64,000 bases of DNA from Pseudomonadota bacterium (GTDB taxonomy: Bacteria; Pseudomonadota; Gammaproteobacteria; Steroidobacterales; Woeseiaceae). Both the position numbers and the translations under genes were made by a program. This document shows, in pieces, positions 21,513 through 30,113 of this stretch. A model generated the notes under the pieces. The model was not told where the DNA came from and searched no databases. It saw nothing but the letters and a program-made list of their open reading frames with translations. Each line of letters begins with the position of its first letter. Within the stretch, counting starts at the first letter, position 1. Location: positions 1-64,000 of the forward strand of contig JADFNG010000001.1 of assembly GCA_022563505.1 (NCBI GenBank), read 5' to 3'.

Positions 21513-23348
21513 CTACAGATCGTACATATACGGCAACAACAGCGAGAATCCAATCCACATGATGATCGTCAACGGGATGCCGACGCGCAGGAAGTCGGTG
21601 AACTTGTAGCCACCGGCGCTCATTATCAGCAGGTTTGTCTGATAACCATACGGTGTCGCATAACTCATGTTGGCGCCGAAAAGCACGGCCAGGATAAAGG
21701 GCTCCGCGTTGACGTTGAGCTGCTGCGCGATCGCAACGGCGATCGGCGTGCCAATGACAGCCGCAGCGCTGTTCGAGACGACATTCGTCAGAATTGTCAT
21801 CACGAGGATGAAAGCGCTGAGGATGTACGGGACGGGCATGCTGATCGTCGCGTTCACAAAACCCATGGCGAGGTAATCAGCCATGCCGGTCACCGTCAAT
21901 GCCTTGCCCAACGCAAGGCTGGCAACAATGATCATGATGACCGGCGCTGACAATGCGCCTGCCGCATCCCGCCAGGTCAAACAGCCAAAGGTCAAAATCA
22001 GGCCGACACCGATCAGGGCGCTGACCGAAATCGGCAGCAATCCGGTTGCCGCCGCCAAGACAACCAGCGCCATCACGCCCAGCGCGCGGTTCGCTTTTTC
22101 CGTATGCGGCAAATCAGTGGTTCCATCAAGAACCAGCATGGTGCCGCTCGCTTTCAGTTTGTCGATCGCGTCGCCAGTACCCTGAACCAGCAATACGTCG
22201 CCGGCACGCAGGCGAATCGTCATGAAATCGCCGGCGACCTGCGTGTGCGGAGAACGTGCTCGATGAATGGCCAGCGGTATCAGGCCATAGCTGGCGCTGA
22301 AGGCGGCGGTCGCGAGTGTCCGTAAATGCAGTGGCGATCCGCGTGTAATAACCACTTCGGCCAGTTGCTGGCCTGATGCTGTCAGGGGCGTCTCTTCATC
22401 GATCGGATGCTCGCTGTCCGAAATGTTGTAGAGCGTTGCGCCCAGCAAGCTCTCGAATCGTTTCAGGTTTTCGGGTGAATCTTTGACAAAGAGACGATCG
22501 CCGGGCAACAGGACAACCGAGGGCAGCTTGGCCAGGAACAGGGTTTCTGTGCGCTGAATCTTGTCAACGCGCATCTCTCCATGCGTTTTTGCCAGCAACT
22601 CGGAAAGTGTCTTGCCCGCCGCAAAACTGTCCTCCTGAATGTTCAACTGGCTGTTGAAAATTCGCGGCATCGTATCAGCCATCGGCGGAATGCGATCGGG
22701 CAACAGGCGCGGCGCGATCAGCCACAGAAACAAAATGCCCACACCGCCGACAATAAATGCCGGCAGGACGAAATCGAACATGCCGAATTGATGTACGCCC
22801 AGGTCATGTGAAATACCCACGACCAGCAGATTGGTCGACGTGCCGATCGTCGTCGACATGCCACCGATGATCGTCGCAAGACCCATGGGTAACATCACGC
22901 CCGAAACGGGAAATTTGGCGCGCAATGACACACCCACCAGGATTGGCATGAGCAACACGACAATCGGCGTATTGTTCATGAACGCACTGAGTACCGCCGC
23001 CGCAATCAACGTGAAGAAAAGCGCGAGCACCGGTCTCGTCGACCATGCGCGACCGACGATCGAGGCGAGCGGTTGCAATGCACCGGTGGTCTCAAGGCCC
23101 TTGCCGACGATCATCAGGGCGCAAATTGCCACCAGCGCCTCGTTGCCAAAACCCGCGAAAAAATCAACCGCGCGCAGCGAGACATCGTCGCGCGAGTAGG
23201 GGAACAGTTGAAATCCCGCCACCAACGCAATCAGGACGGCAAGACTCGACGTCTCCAGCGGTATTCGATCACGCGTAAACAGGAACAGTGCTACTGCCGT
23301 CAGCAACAGCACGGCATACCCGTGAGCATCGGCCGTAATTGGCTGCAA
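21513..23348 (-). CDS. SLC13 family permease with TrkA-C domains
   Basis: 611 aa, multiple TM segments; MNNTPIVVLLMPILVG, GTSTNLLVVGI, SNSAAAVIGTPIAVAIA; two internal RCK_C-like segments. Confidence 0.88.
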   Translation of the reverse strand: MQPITADAHGYAVLLLTAVALFLFTRDRIPLETSSLAVLIALVAGFQLFPYSRDDVSLRAVDFFAGFGNEALVAICALMIVGKGLETTGALQPLASIVGRAWSTRPVLALFFTLIAAAVLSAFMNNTPIVVLLMPILVGVSLRAKFPVSGVMLPMGLATIIGGMSTTIGTSTNLLVVGISHDLGVHQFGMFDFVLPAFIVGGVGILFLWLIAPRLLPDRIPPMADTMPRIFNSQLNIQEDSFAAGKTLSELLAKTHGEMRVDKIQRTETLFLAKLPSVVLLPGDRLFVKDSPENLKRFESLLGATLYNISDSEHPIDEETPLTASGQQLAEVVITRGSPLHLRTLATAAFSASYGLIPLAIHRARSPHTQVAGDFMTIRLRAGDVLLVQGTGDAIDKLKASGTMLVLDGTTDLPHTEKANRALGVMALVVLAAATGLLPISVSALIGVGLILTFGCLTWRDAAGALSAPVIMIIVASLALGKALTVTGMADYLAMGFVNATISMPVPYILSAFILVMTILTNVVSNSAAAVIGTPIAVAIAQQLNVNAEPFILAVLFGANMSYATPYGYQTNLLIMSAGGYKFTDFLRVGIPLTIIMWIGFSLLLPYMYDL

Positions 23349-23394
23349 TGAACTGTCTTCCGATCTGGCTGATAATCAGCAACCGTATCTCAGT

Positions 23395-24735
23395 TCATAC
23401 CCCGGCTGCAATGAAAGAAGCCGCATTACGACGCTGTGTGACCGCCCAGGCGCGACGATGAAATGCCTTGAACGCGCTGGCCGTCCAACCCGGGCAATGT
23501 GGTGGTGAGGCGAAGCTCAACGCATCCGCGTGCGCGATGAGCGGCAGCAAATCAACATAGTCCTCGCCTGCAGGGCCACGTCGCGGCAAGACCGAGTAAG
23601 GCGACATGACCAGCAAATTACGGTGCCGCACCTGCGCCGTAACCATCGCGCTTTGCCAGCGTCGCTGCCAGTCCCGGTTATGTGACTCATCGGGCCAGCG
23701 GCCGGTCGGATGCGGTTGATCAAGGGCAGGCAGGGGCCCGCAAACCTCGGCCAGTTGTTTCGATTTCTCCCACAGCCTGTTGTGTATGTATCCGACCAGG
23801 TGGTCGAGTTCACGCAAGCATGCGAGGTCGGCGGGATTTTCCTTGCGCAGGAGTACGAGATCGCCAAGCCCGGTAAGCATCACCGCCAGGCGGCGATTGA
23901 GTCGGGCGTCAGCCCGTTGCCGTTCTTCCGGCCACGATAGAAGAGCAAAAATCCGGTCGCCGAGCACAACACAAGCGTCGAGAGCGATTGCCAGCGCCCT
24001 GTCATGCAACACACCCCTGGCATCGGCGAATCGACTGATATCCAGCTCCATCGGTAACCAGGCGGTGCCGGCCGGTACGGCGATCCCGGCACCTGGTAGC
24101 AGCGCATTGGTGGCCTCATTGTTCAGCAGCGGGCAGCGTGTGCGTACACCGGCGGCATATACGGGCCACAACGGGGCAAGACCCGCCCGGCGATTGAACA
24201 GAGCGGACCAGTCTGTCGCTATGTCCCGATTCGTTGCGCCGGCCTCCATGTACGCACCGTTCATGGTGACATAACGCGGACCGCATCCAAGCACCGCGCT
24301 CGAGATCACCTGGAACGCCGGCAAGGCGATGTCGCTCGCGGCAACGCACAAGCCAAGCTGCTGCTTCGGCATGCCACCTTCGCGCAAGGCCGCCTGCACC
24401 TCGTTGCAAAATTGCTGCAGGCAATCGATGCTTTTGTCGTCAAGGCCCAGATCGTCGAGAGACAAGGTCAGTCGCACACCGCTCTCAAGAATGCCACGAA
24501 CATCTTGCAGCCAGTCATTGAGTTGCTGCGGGTGGGCGATCAACTGGCGCACCTTGACGCGCAATGCAATCCCGCCAGCGGATGTTCCCCACGGAAACAC
24601 GCGAATTTTCGCTTCGACGCCCAGCGATTGAAGTTGCCGCGCAAGGCGGGTCACTTGCTCGCCTGCTTCCTGCAGATGCAACTCCGGGAGTTGCACGCCG
24701 CCTGATGGCGGTGTGGTAGTGACTGTTCGCAACAT
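23395..24735 (-). CDS. Uncharacterised protein, possible catalytically dead ribonucleotide reductase alpha-like protein
   Basis: 446 aa; NNEATNALLPG, NRRLAVMLTGLGDLVLL and RHRNLLVMSPYSVLPRRGPAG align by eye with RNR alpha SNLCLEIALPT, HRPIGLGVMGFQDAL and RNSNTMAIAPTATI. Confidence 0.5.
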   Translation of the reverse strand: MLRTVTTTPPSGGVQLPELHLQEAGEQVTRLARQLQSLGVEAKIRVFPWGTSAGGIALRVKVRQLIAHPQQLNDWLQDVRGILESGVRLTLSLDDLGLDDKSIDCLQQFCNEVQAALREGGMPKQQLGLCVAASDIALPAFQVISSAVLGCGPRYVTMNGAYMEAGATNRDIATDWSALFNRRAGLAPLWPVYAAGVRTRCPLLNNEATNALLPGAGIAVPAGTAWLPMELDISRFADARGVLHDRALAIALDACVVLGDRIFALLSWPEERQRADARLNRRLAVMLTGLGDLVLLRKENPADLACLRELDHLVGYIHNRLWEKSKQLAEVCGPLPALDQPHPTGRWPDESHNRDWQRRWQSAMVTAQVRHRNLLVMSPYSVLPRRGPAGEDYVDLLPLIAHADALSFASPPHCPGWTASAFKAFHRRAWAVTQRRNAASFIAAGV

Positions 24736-24855
24736 GATGGTCCTTCCCTGGACTTTCGAACATTCTGCCGTGACAAGCCTGCGCCCGCCGCTGGTAAAAC
24801 TGTGCAGCCTGTACAGTTTTTGCTATTGTCGCGTCGCTGCCAGGGAGACCAGCCA

Positions 24856-25338
24856 ATGCCATCTTTTGACGTAGTCAGCGATTTTGATGCCCACGAAGCC
24901 ACGAACGCCATCGATCAGGCGAATCGTGAGGTAACCAATCGCTTCGACTTCAAGGGCACGGGTTCAAAGTTCGTGCTCGAGGAGAATGTCGTCAACCTCA
25001 CCAGCCAGTCGGAATTTCAACTGCAGCAAATGCTCGACATACTGCGCCAGAAGCTGGTCAAACGAGGCATCGATATCGCCTGCATGAAAGAAGAAGAGTT
25101 GGAGATCAGTGGCAATGAGGCGCGCCAGAAAGTGATCCTTCGCCAGGGCATCGAGACGTCACTTGCGCGAGATCTCGTCAAGAAAGTGAAGGCCAGCAAG
25201 ATCAAGGTACAGACCGCCATTCAGGGCGAGAAACTGCGGATCTCCGGCAAGAAACGCGATGACCTGCAGGCCGTCATCGCCCTGCTTAAAGACGCGGACG
25301 TCGACTTGCCGCTGCAATACGAAAACTTTCGTGACTGA
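24856..25338 (+). CDS. yajQ: YajQ family nucleotide-binding protein
   Basis: MPSFDVVSDFDAHEATNAIDQANREVTNRFDFKGTGS; known c-di-GMP-binding family. Confidence 0.95.
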   Translation: MPSFDVVSDFDAHEATNAIDQANREVTNRFDFKGTGSKFVLEENVVNLTSQSEFQLQQMLDILRQKLVKRGIDIACMKEEELEISGNEARQKVILRQGIETSLARDLVKKVKASKIKVQTAIQGEKLRISGKKRDDLQAVIALLKDADVDLPLQYENFRD

Positions 25339-25427
25339 CAGAGCCTGTACTTGCCTGTGCGAGCAGGCCCGGCTGCGGAATCTCCCGGCAACAAGATTAA
25401 GACATCGGTAACGACGAGCAAGAAACT

Positions 25428-28145
25428 GTGCGGCGGCAAGACATCACATTTGAGGACAAGGATCAGGCGCTGCGTGACGACGTACGCATGCTCGGCGCAC
25501 TGGTCGGCGATCTGCTGCGTGAACAGGGCGGCGATGCCTTGTTCGAGTTTGTTGAAAAAGCACGCTTGCTGGCGATTCGCCGGCGCGAGGGCAACGAAGA
25601 CCCGCATGAAACGCTGGAGGATTTCTTTCAGGACCTGGACCTGGCCTTCAGCACCGAGGTCATCCGCGCCTTCTCAACTTACTTCCAGGTCACCAATACG
25701 GCAGAAAAGGTGCATCGAATTCGCCGCCGCCGAGAGTATCTGCAAGAAGTCGGGCAGTATCAACCCGGTGGTCTCGAGGAGACATTTGTCAAACTGAAGG
25801 CGGCGGGCTTTGGCTTAACCGCATTGCAAGACCTCTTGAATTCGATGCGCATCGAGCCGGTTTTCACTGCCCACCCCACCGAGCCAACACGCCGTACCGT
25901 CTTGCGCAAGGAGCAACGCATCGTTCGACGCCTGATCGATATGCTGAACCCGACCATGACCGTGCAGGAAACCGAAGCCTGTATCGAGAACATCAAGCTT
26001 GATGTCACCACAGGCTGGCAAACGCAGGAACATCCTGCGGAGCAAATGACGGTATCCGATGAGCTTGAACATGTTCTGTTCTTTGTCACGGACGTGCTTT
26101 ACCGCGTGATGCCACCGTTCTATGAAGACATCGAAAATGCCGCTGTGCGTGTTTTCGGCGATGACGGAAAGAAGCTTATTGTCCCCGATGTTGTGCATTT
26201 TGCCTCCTGGGTCGGTGGCGACATGGATGGCAATCCGAACGTCAACGCGAAGACAATACGCTCGACACTGGCGCGACAACGACGGCTGATTCTTGATCTC
26301 TATTACAATGAATGCGGTTCATTGTCCGGCAAATTGAGCCAGTCCTCGTCACGTATCGCCGTAAACAGTCCGGTCGACGATAAAATCGAACAATACCGGG
26401 TTATGTTCCAGCACGCCTACCACGCCGTTCCCATGCGGCACAGAGACATGCCGTATCGGGTATTGCTGCGTCTGGTGCAGCAACGACTCCAGGCCACCTA
26501 TGACGACGATGCCTATCCGTATGAATCCGCGGACCAATTGCGTGAAGACATTCAGATCATTGCGGACAGCCTGGCAGATAACAAGGGTCAGCATGCAGGC
26601 CTTTTCGCCGTGCGTCGCCTGTTACGCCGCATCGACACCTTTGGCTTTCATCTCGTCACACTGGACATTCGTCAGGATGCCATGGTGCATCGGCAGGTCG
26701 TTGGCGAGTGCCTTGGCGAAGATGACTGGCTTGCATGGCCGGCCGACAAGCGCGCCGCACGCATCGTCGAGGCGATAACGTCCAAAGAGTCCGCGCCGGA
26801 CACACAAAGCGTGCAAACACGTAAAACCCTCGCCGTATTTCAGGCTATTGCATTCTGTCGCAGAAAATATGGCCCGCAGGCAATCGGGCCTTTCATAATC
26901 AGCATGACCCAGGATGCGGACGACATCCTGTCCATCTTGCTGCTCGCCAACTGGAGCGAGTTGCACACGCGTCGCGGCAATGTGCCGCTCGACATCGCGC
27001 CGTTGCTCGAAACGGTGGACGACCTGGAGCGTGGCCCGCAGATTATTCGCACATTGCTCGGCAATTCACTGTACCGCGAGCACCTCAACTACCGTAACAA
27101 CAAGCAGATGGTCATGATCGGCTATTCGGACAGCAACAAAAACGCCGGTCTCGCATCCGCCCGTTGGGCCCTGCAAAACGCGCAGGTCGCTTTGGTCGAG
27201 TCGGTTGCCGAAGAAAAAATCGAACTGCGCCTTTTTCACGGCCGCGGCGGCACCATCAGCCGCGGTGGTGGCAAGACTCACGCGGCCGTTCTCGGCGCCC
27301 CTCCCGGCACCATCAACGGGCATCTTCGCGTAACCGAGCAGGGAGAAATAATTAACGAAAAATACGGGCTCCGCGGTATCGCTCTACGCACGCTCGAACA
27401 GGTCACCGGCTCTGTCTTATTGGCGACCGCCATGCCACAGCATCGCGGTAATGACCTGCCCGAGTGGCATGCAATGATGCAGGTTATTGCTGATACCAGC
27501 AGAGATTTCTATCGCAAGCTCGTCTTCGATACGCCGTCATTCTACGCATACTTTCGCCGCGCAACGCCTATCGACCTGATCGAACGCATGCGCATCGGTT
27601 CGCGACCCGCTTCCCGTCGTGGCGGCGTCGGGGTTGACGATCTGCGCGCTATTCCATGGGTGTTCTCCTGGACACAGTGCCGCCTTATTTTGCCTGGGTG
27701 GTACGGCCTTGGCAGTGGTTTTGCGGCCGCCGCCCGGCAATTCGACGACGAGGCCTTTCGCAGCATGTTCCAGGAGTGGTATTTCATGCGGGCGTTGATA
27801 TCGGATGCCGAAATGGTGCTGGCCAAGGCGGATCTTGGTATTGCCGAAATGTATTCAGAGCTCGCCGACGATTTGCACGACGAATTTTTTCCTCTGCTCT
27901 CGGCTGAGTTCAATCTTACGCGGGACCTGATTCTCGAATATTCCGGGCAAAGCGAACTGCTTGAGGGTGATCGCACATTGCAGCGAGCCATTATGCTGCG
28001 TAATCCATACGTCGACCCGATGAGCCTGATGCAGGTTGATTTGTTGCGGCGGTGGCGCGCGTCTGATCGGCAGGATCCGGAGTTGTTTGAGGCATTGCTG
28101 GCGAGCGTGAACGGGATTGCGCAGGGGTTGCAGAATACGGGGTAG
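25428..28145 (+). CDS. ppc: Phosphoenolpyruvate carboxylase
   Basis: PVFTAHPTEPTRRTVL, MIGYSDSNKNAGL, HGRGGTISRGGG, C-terminal RNTG-like end (LQNTG); GTG start. Confidence 0.97.
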   Translation: MRRQDITFEDKDQALRDDVRMLGALVGDLLREQGGDALFEFVEKARLLAIRRREGNEDPHETLEDFFQDLDLAFSTEVIRAFSTYFQVTNTAEKVHRIRRRREYLQEVGQYQPGGLEETFVKLKAAGFGLTALQDLLNSMRIEPVFTAHPTEPTRRTVLRKEQRIVRRLIDMLNPTMTVQETEACIENIKLDVTTGWQTQEHPAEQMTVSDELEHVLFFVTDVLYRVMPPFYEDIENAAVRVFGDDGKKLIVPDVVHFASWVGGDMDGNPNVNAKTIRSTLARQRRLILDLYYNECGSLSGKLSQSSSRIAVNSPVDDKIEQYRVMFQHAYHAVPMRHRDMPYRVLLRLVQQRLQATYDDDAYPYESADQLREDIQIIADSLADNKGQHAGLFAVRRLLRRIDTFGFHLVTLDIRQDAMVHRQVVGECLGEDDWLAWPADKRAARIVEAITSKESAPDTQSVQTRKTLAVFQAIAFCRRKYGPQAIGPFIISMTQDADDILSILLLANWSELHTRRGNVPLDIAPLLETVDDLERGPQIIRTLLGNSLYREHLNYRNNKQMVMIGYSDSNKNAGLASARWALQNAQVALVESVAEEKIELRLFHGRGGTISRGGGKTHAAVLGAPPGTINGHLRVTEQGEIINEKYGLRGIALRTLEQVTGSVLLATAMPQHRGNDLPEWHAMMQVIADTSRDFYRKLVFDTPSFYAYFRRATPIDLIERMRIGSRPASRRGGVGVDDLRAIPWVFSWTQCRLILPGWYGLGSGFAAAARQFDDEAFRSMFQEWYFMRALISDAEMVLAKADLGIAEMYSELADDLHDEFFPLLSAEFNLTRDLILEYSGQSELLEGDRTLQRAIMLRNPYVDPMSLMQVDLLRRWRASDRQDPELFEALLASVNGIAQGLQNTG

Positions 28146-28171
28146 AGTTCTGTTGACCGCGGTCGCACCTA

Positions 28172-28864
28172 TCAACGCGCAGCCGTCACCTGGCTGTCAA
28201 TAAAGCTGACGAAATCTTCGAGGGGTTTTCGTTTGATGTCGGGGACCGTGGCGTCTTCTGCCGGGTATCCTGTTACCAGCAGCAGGAACGGTCGTTCGCT
28301 TTTAGGTCGGCTGAGGATTTCGTTGAGAAAACGCATTGGGCTCGGGGTGTGGGTCAGACAGACAAGTCCTGCCTGGTGTAGTGCCGTGATTAAAAACCCC
28401 GTTGCCAGACCCGTCGACTCTACCGGGTAGTAGTGTTTTACTTTTTTCCCGTTCGGAAGATAACCGAATTTTTGCAGGAATACGGCGATCAGGCAGGGTG
28501 CGATTTCCAGGAATGGTTTGTCGGTGTCGGTGCCCAGGGGTTCCAGCGCCTGCAGCCATTCCCGCGATGCTCGATGCGCGTAGAATTCCCTTTCTTCTTC
28601 CTCTGCCGCTATGCGAATTTTGTGTTTCGTGTCGGCACCGGTTACAACGACAAAGTGCCAGGGCTGCAGATTTGCGCCGCTCGGTGCCGTACCGGCAACT
28701 CGTAGTGCCTGTTCGATGATGCCGGTCGGTATCGGTCGAGCGGAAAACTCGCGAACTGTTCGCCGTCGCTGCATGTTTTCGTAGAACGCGTTCAGGCGTT
28801 CGCGCATTTCCTGCGGCGGAAGCTCTGCATAGGTCTGCAGTGGAATGAAAGGATAGTCTGGCAT
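28172..28864 (-). CDS. Nitroreductase family protein
   Basis: [42 protein letters not shown]. Confidence 0.88.
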   Translation of the reverse strand: MPDYPFIPLQTYAELPPQEMRERLNAFYENMQRRRTVREFSARPIPTGIIEQALRVAGTAPSGANLQPWHFVVVTGADTKHKIRIAAEEEEREFYAHRASREWLQALEPLGTDTDKPFLEIAPCLIAVFLQKFGYLPNGKKVKHYYPVESTGLATGFLITALHQAGLVCLTHTPSPMRFLNEILSRPKSERPFLLLVTGYPAEDATVPDIKRKPLEDFVSFIDSQVTAAR

Positions 28865-28882
28865 GTCTTCAAGTAGCTTTTG

Positions 28883-29059
28883 TCAGGTTGATAAATTCCT
28901 GAATAAGGTCGGTTCGCTGTTCTCCAGTTCAGACGTCGCTTTTGCCTGCACGGATATACCCGCCGCATGCACCGAATCGGGGTCACCGGTAATCAACGAC
29001 TGCCACTCCGCGACGGTCATGTCAGCCAGTGTCTTGTGCTCCCAGAATGGTTTGTCCAT
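28883..29059 (-). pseudogene. Internally deleted YcgN-family Cys-cluster protein remnant
   Basis: 58 aa: MDKPFWEHKTLADMTVAEWQSL (YcgN N-terminus) joined to ITGDPDSVHAAGISVQAK (YcgN C-terminal region), with no CxxC...CC core. Confidence 0.6.
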
Positions 29060-29112
29060 ATAATGCGAAGCTTGTATCGAAGCGAAGGCTTGCAAGGATA
29101 ACTGAAATTCCA

Positions 29113-30072
29113 ATGAAAGCTGTATTTCTCGATTTTGCCACGCTGGGTGGGGGTGACCTCGATCCATCTTCACTTCAGCAGCGATTGCCGGGTCTGGAGA
29201 TTTTTGAGGACACGCCTGCCGCCAAGACCGCTGATCGAATTCGAGCTGCCGAGTGCGTGCTGCTCAACAAGGTCAGGTTGAATGCGGAGAATATGGCGGC
29301 AGCAAACGCGCTGCGATTCATCGGCCTCACCGCAACCGGCACTGACAATGTCGACCTGGAATTTGCGCGGGAGCGGGGGATCGCCGTGTGCAATATTCGT
29401 GCGTATTGCACTCAGTCTGTTGTCGAACACGTCATTGGCACGCTGCTTGGCCTCACTCACAGCTTGCGCCCTTATAACGACGCGGTGCGACGCGGTACGT
29501 GGCAAAAAGCCGAAGCATTTTGCATGCTCGATTTTCCGCTTCGGGAATTGTCCGCGATGACTTTGGGCATCGTCGGTTATGGTGTTTTGGGCAAAGGCGT
29601 CGCTCAGGCCGCTGAGTTCTTCGGCATGCATGTGATCATCGCCAGACGCCGTGGGGATGCCGGTTCAATGAATGACGGGCGCGTTGATTTTGAGGAATTG
29701 CTGCAGAGGGCGGATGTGATATCGCTGCATTGCCCTCTCAACGAAGCAACGCGCAACCTGATGGGGGCCAAGGAATTTCAGGCAATGAAACCGGACAGCA
29801 TCCTGATCAACACGGCGCGTGGTGGCCTCGTGGACTCGGCTGCTCTGGCCGCAGCCCTTGCGGCGGGCGAGATTGCGGCAGCCGCCATTGACGTGCTACC
29901 ACAGGAACCGCCGGTCGATGGCGACCCGCTGCTCGATTATTCCGCTAATAACCTGATCGTCACGCCGCACATCGCGTGGGCCACATTTGAAGCCAGGCAA
30001 AAAGCGATTGATGAGCTGGCGAAAAATATTGCCGCCTATCAACGTGACGAACAACGCAACCGGATTGTTTGA
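29113..30072 (+). CDS. D-2-hydroxyacid dehydrogenase (glycerate dehydrogenase-like)
   Basis: MTLGIVGYGVLGKGVAQAAEFFGMHVIIARR, INTARGGLVDSAALAAAL, DVLPQEPP, VTPHIAWAT. Confidence 0.92.
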   Translation: MKAVFLDFATLGGGDLDPSSLQQRLPGLEIFEDTPAAKTADRIRAAECVLLNKVRLNAENMAAANALRFIGLTATGTDNVDLEFARERGIAVCNIRAYCTQSVVEHVIGTLLGLTHSLRPYNDAVRRGTWQKAEAFCMLDFPLRELSAMTLGIVGYGVLGKGVAQAAEFFGMHVIIARRRGDAGSMNDGRVDFEELLQRADVISLHCPLNEATRNLMGAKEFQAMKPDSILINTARGGLVDSAALAAALAAGEIAAAAIDVLPQEPPVDGDPLLDYSANNLIVTPHIAWATFEARQKAIDELAKNIAAYQRDEQRNRIV

Positions 30073-30113
30073 TGTGAAGCAGGGGAATCGCGGCATCCTG
30101 CCGCGATAGAACA

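Noticed and set aside
30080-30107. ATCGCGGCA-TCC-TGCCGCGAT hairpin between convergent genes
   Set aside because: Reasonable bidirectional terminator stem but no U-tract on either strand; not distinctive enough to report as a feature.
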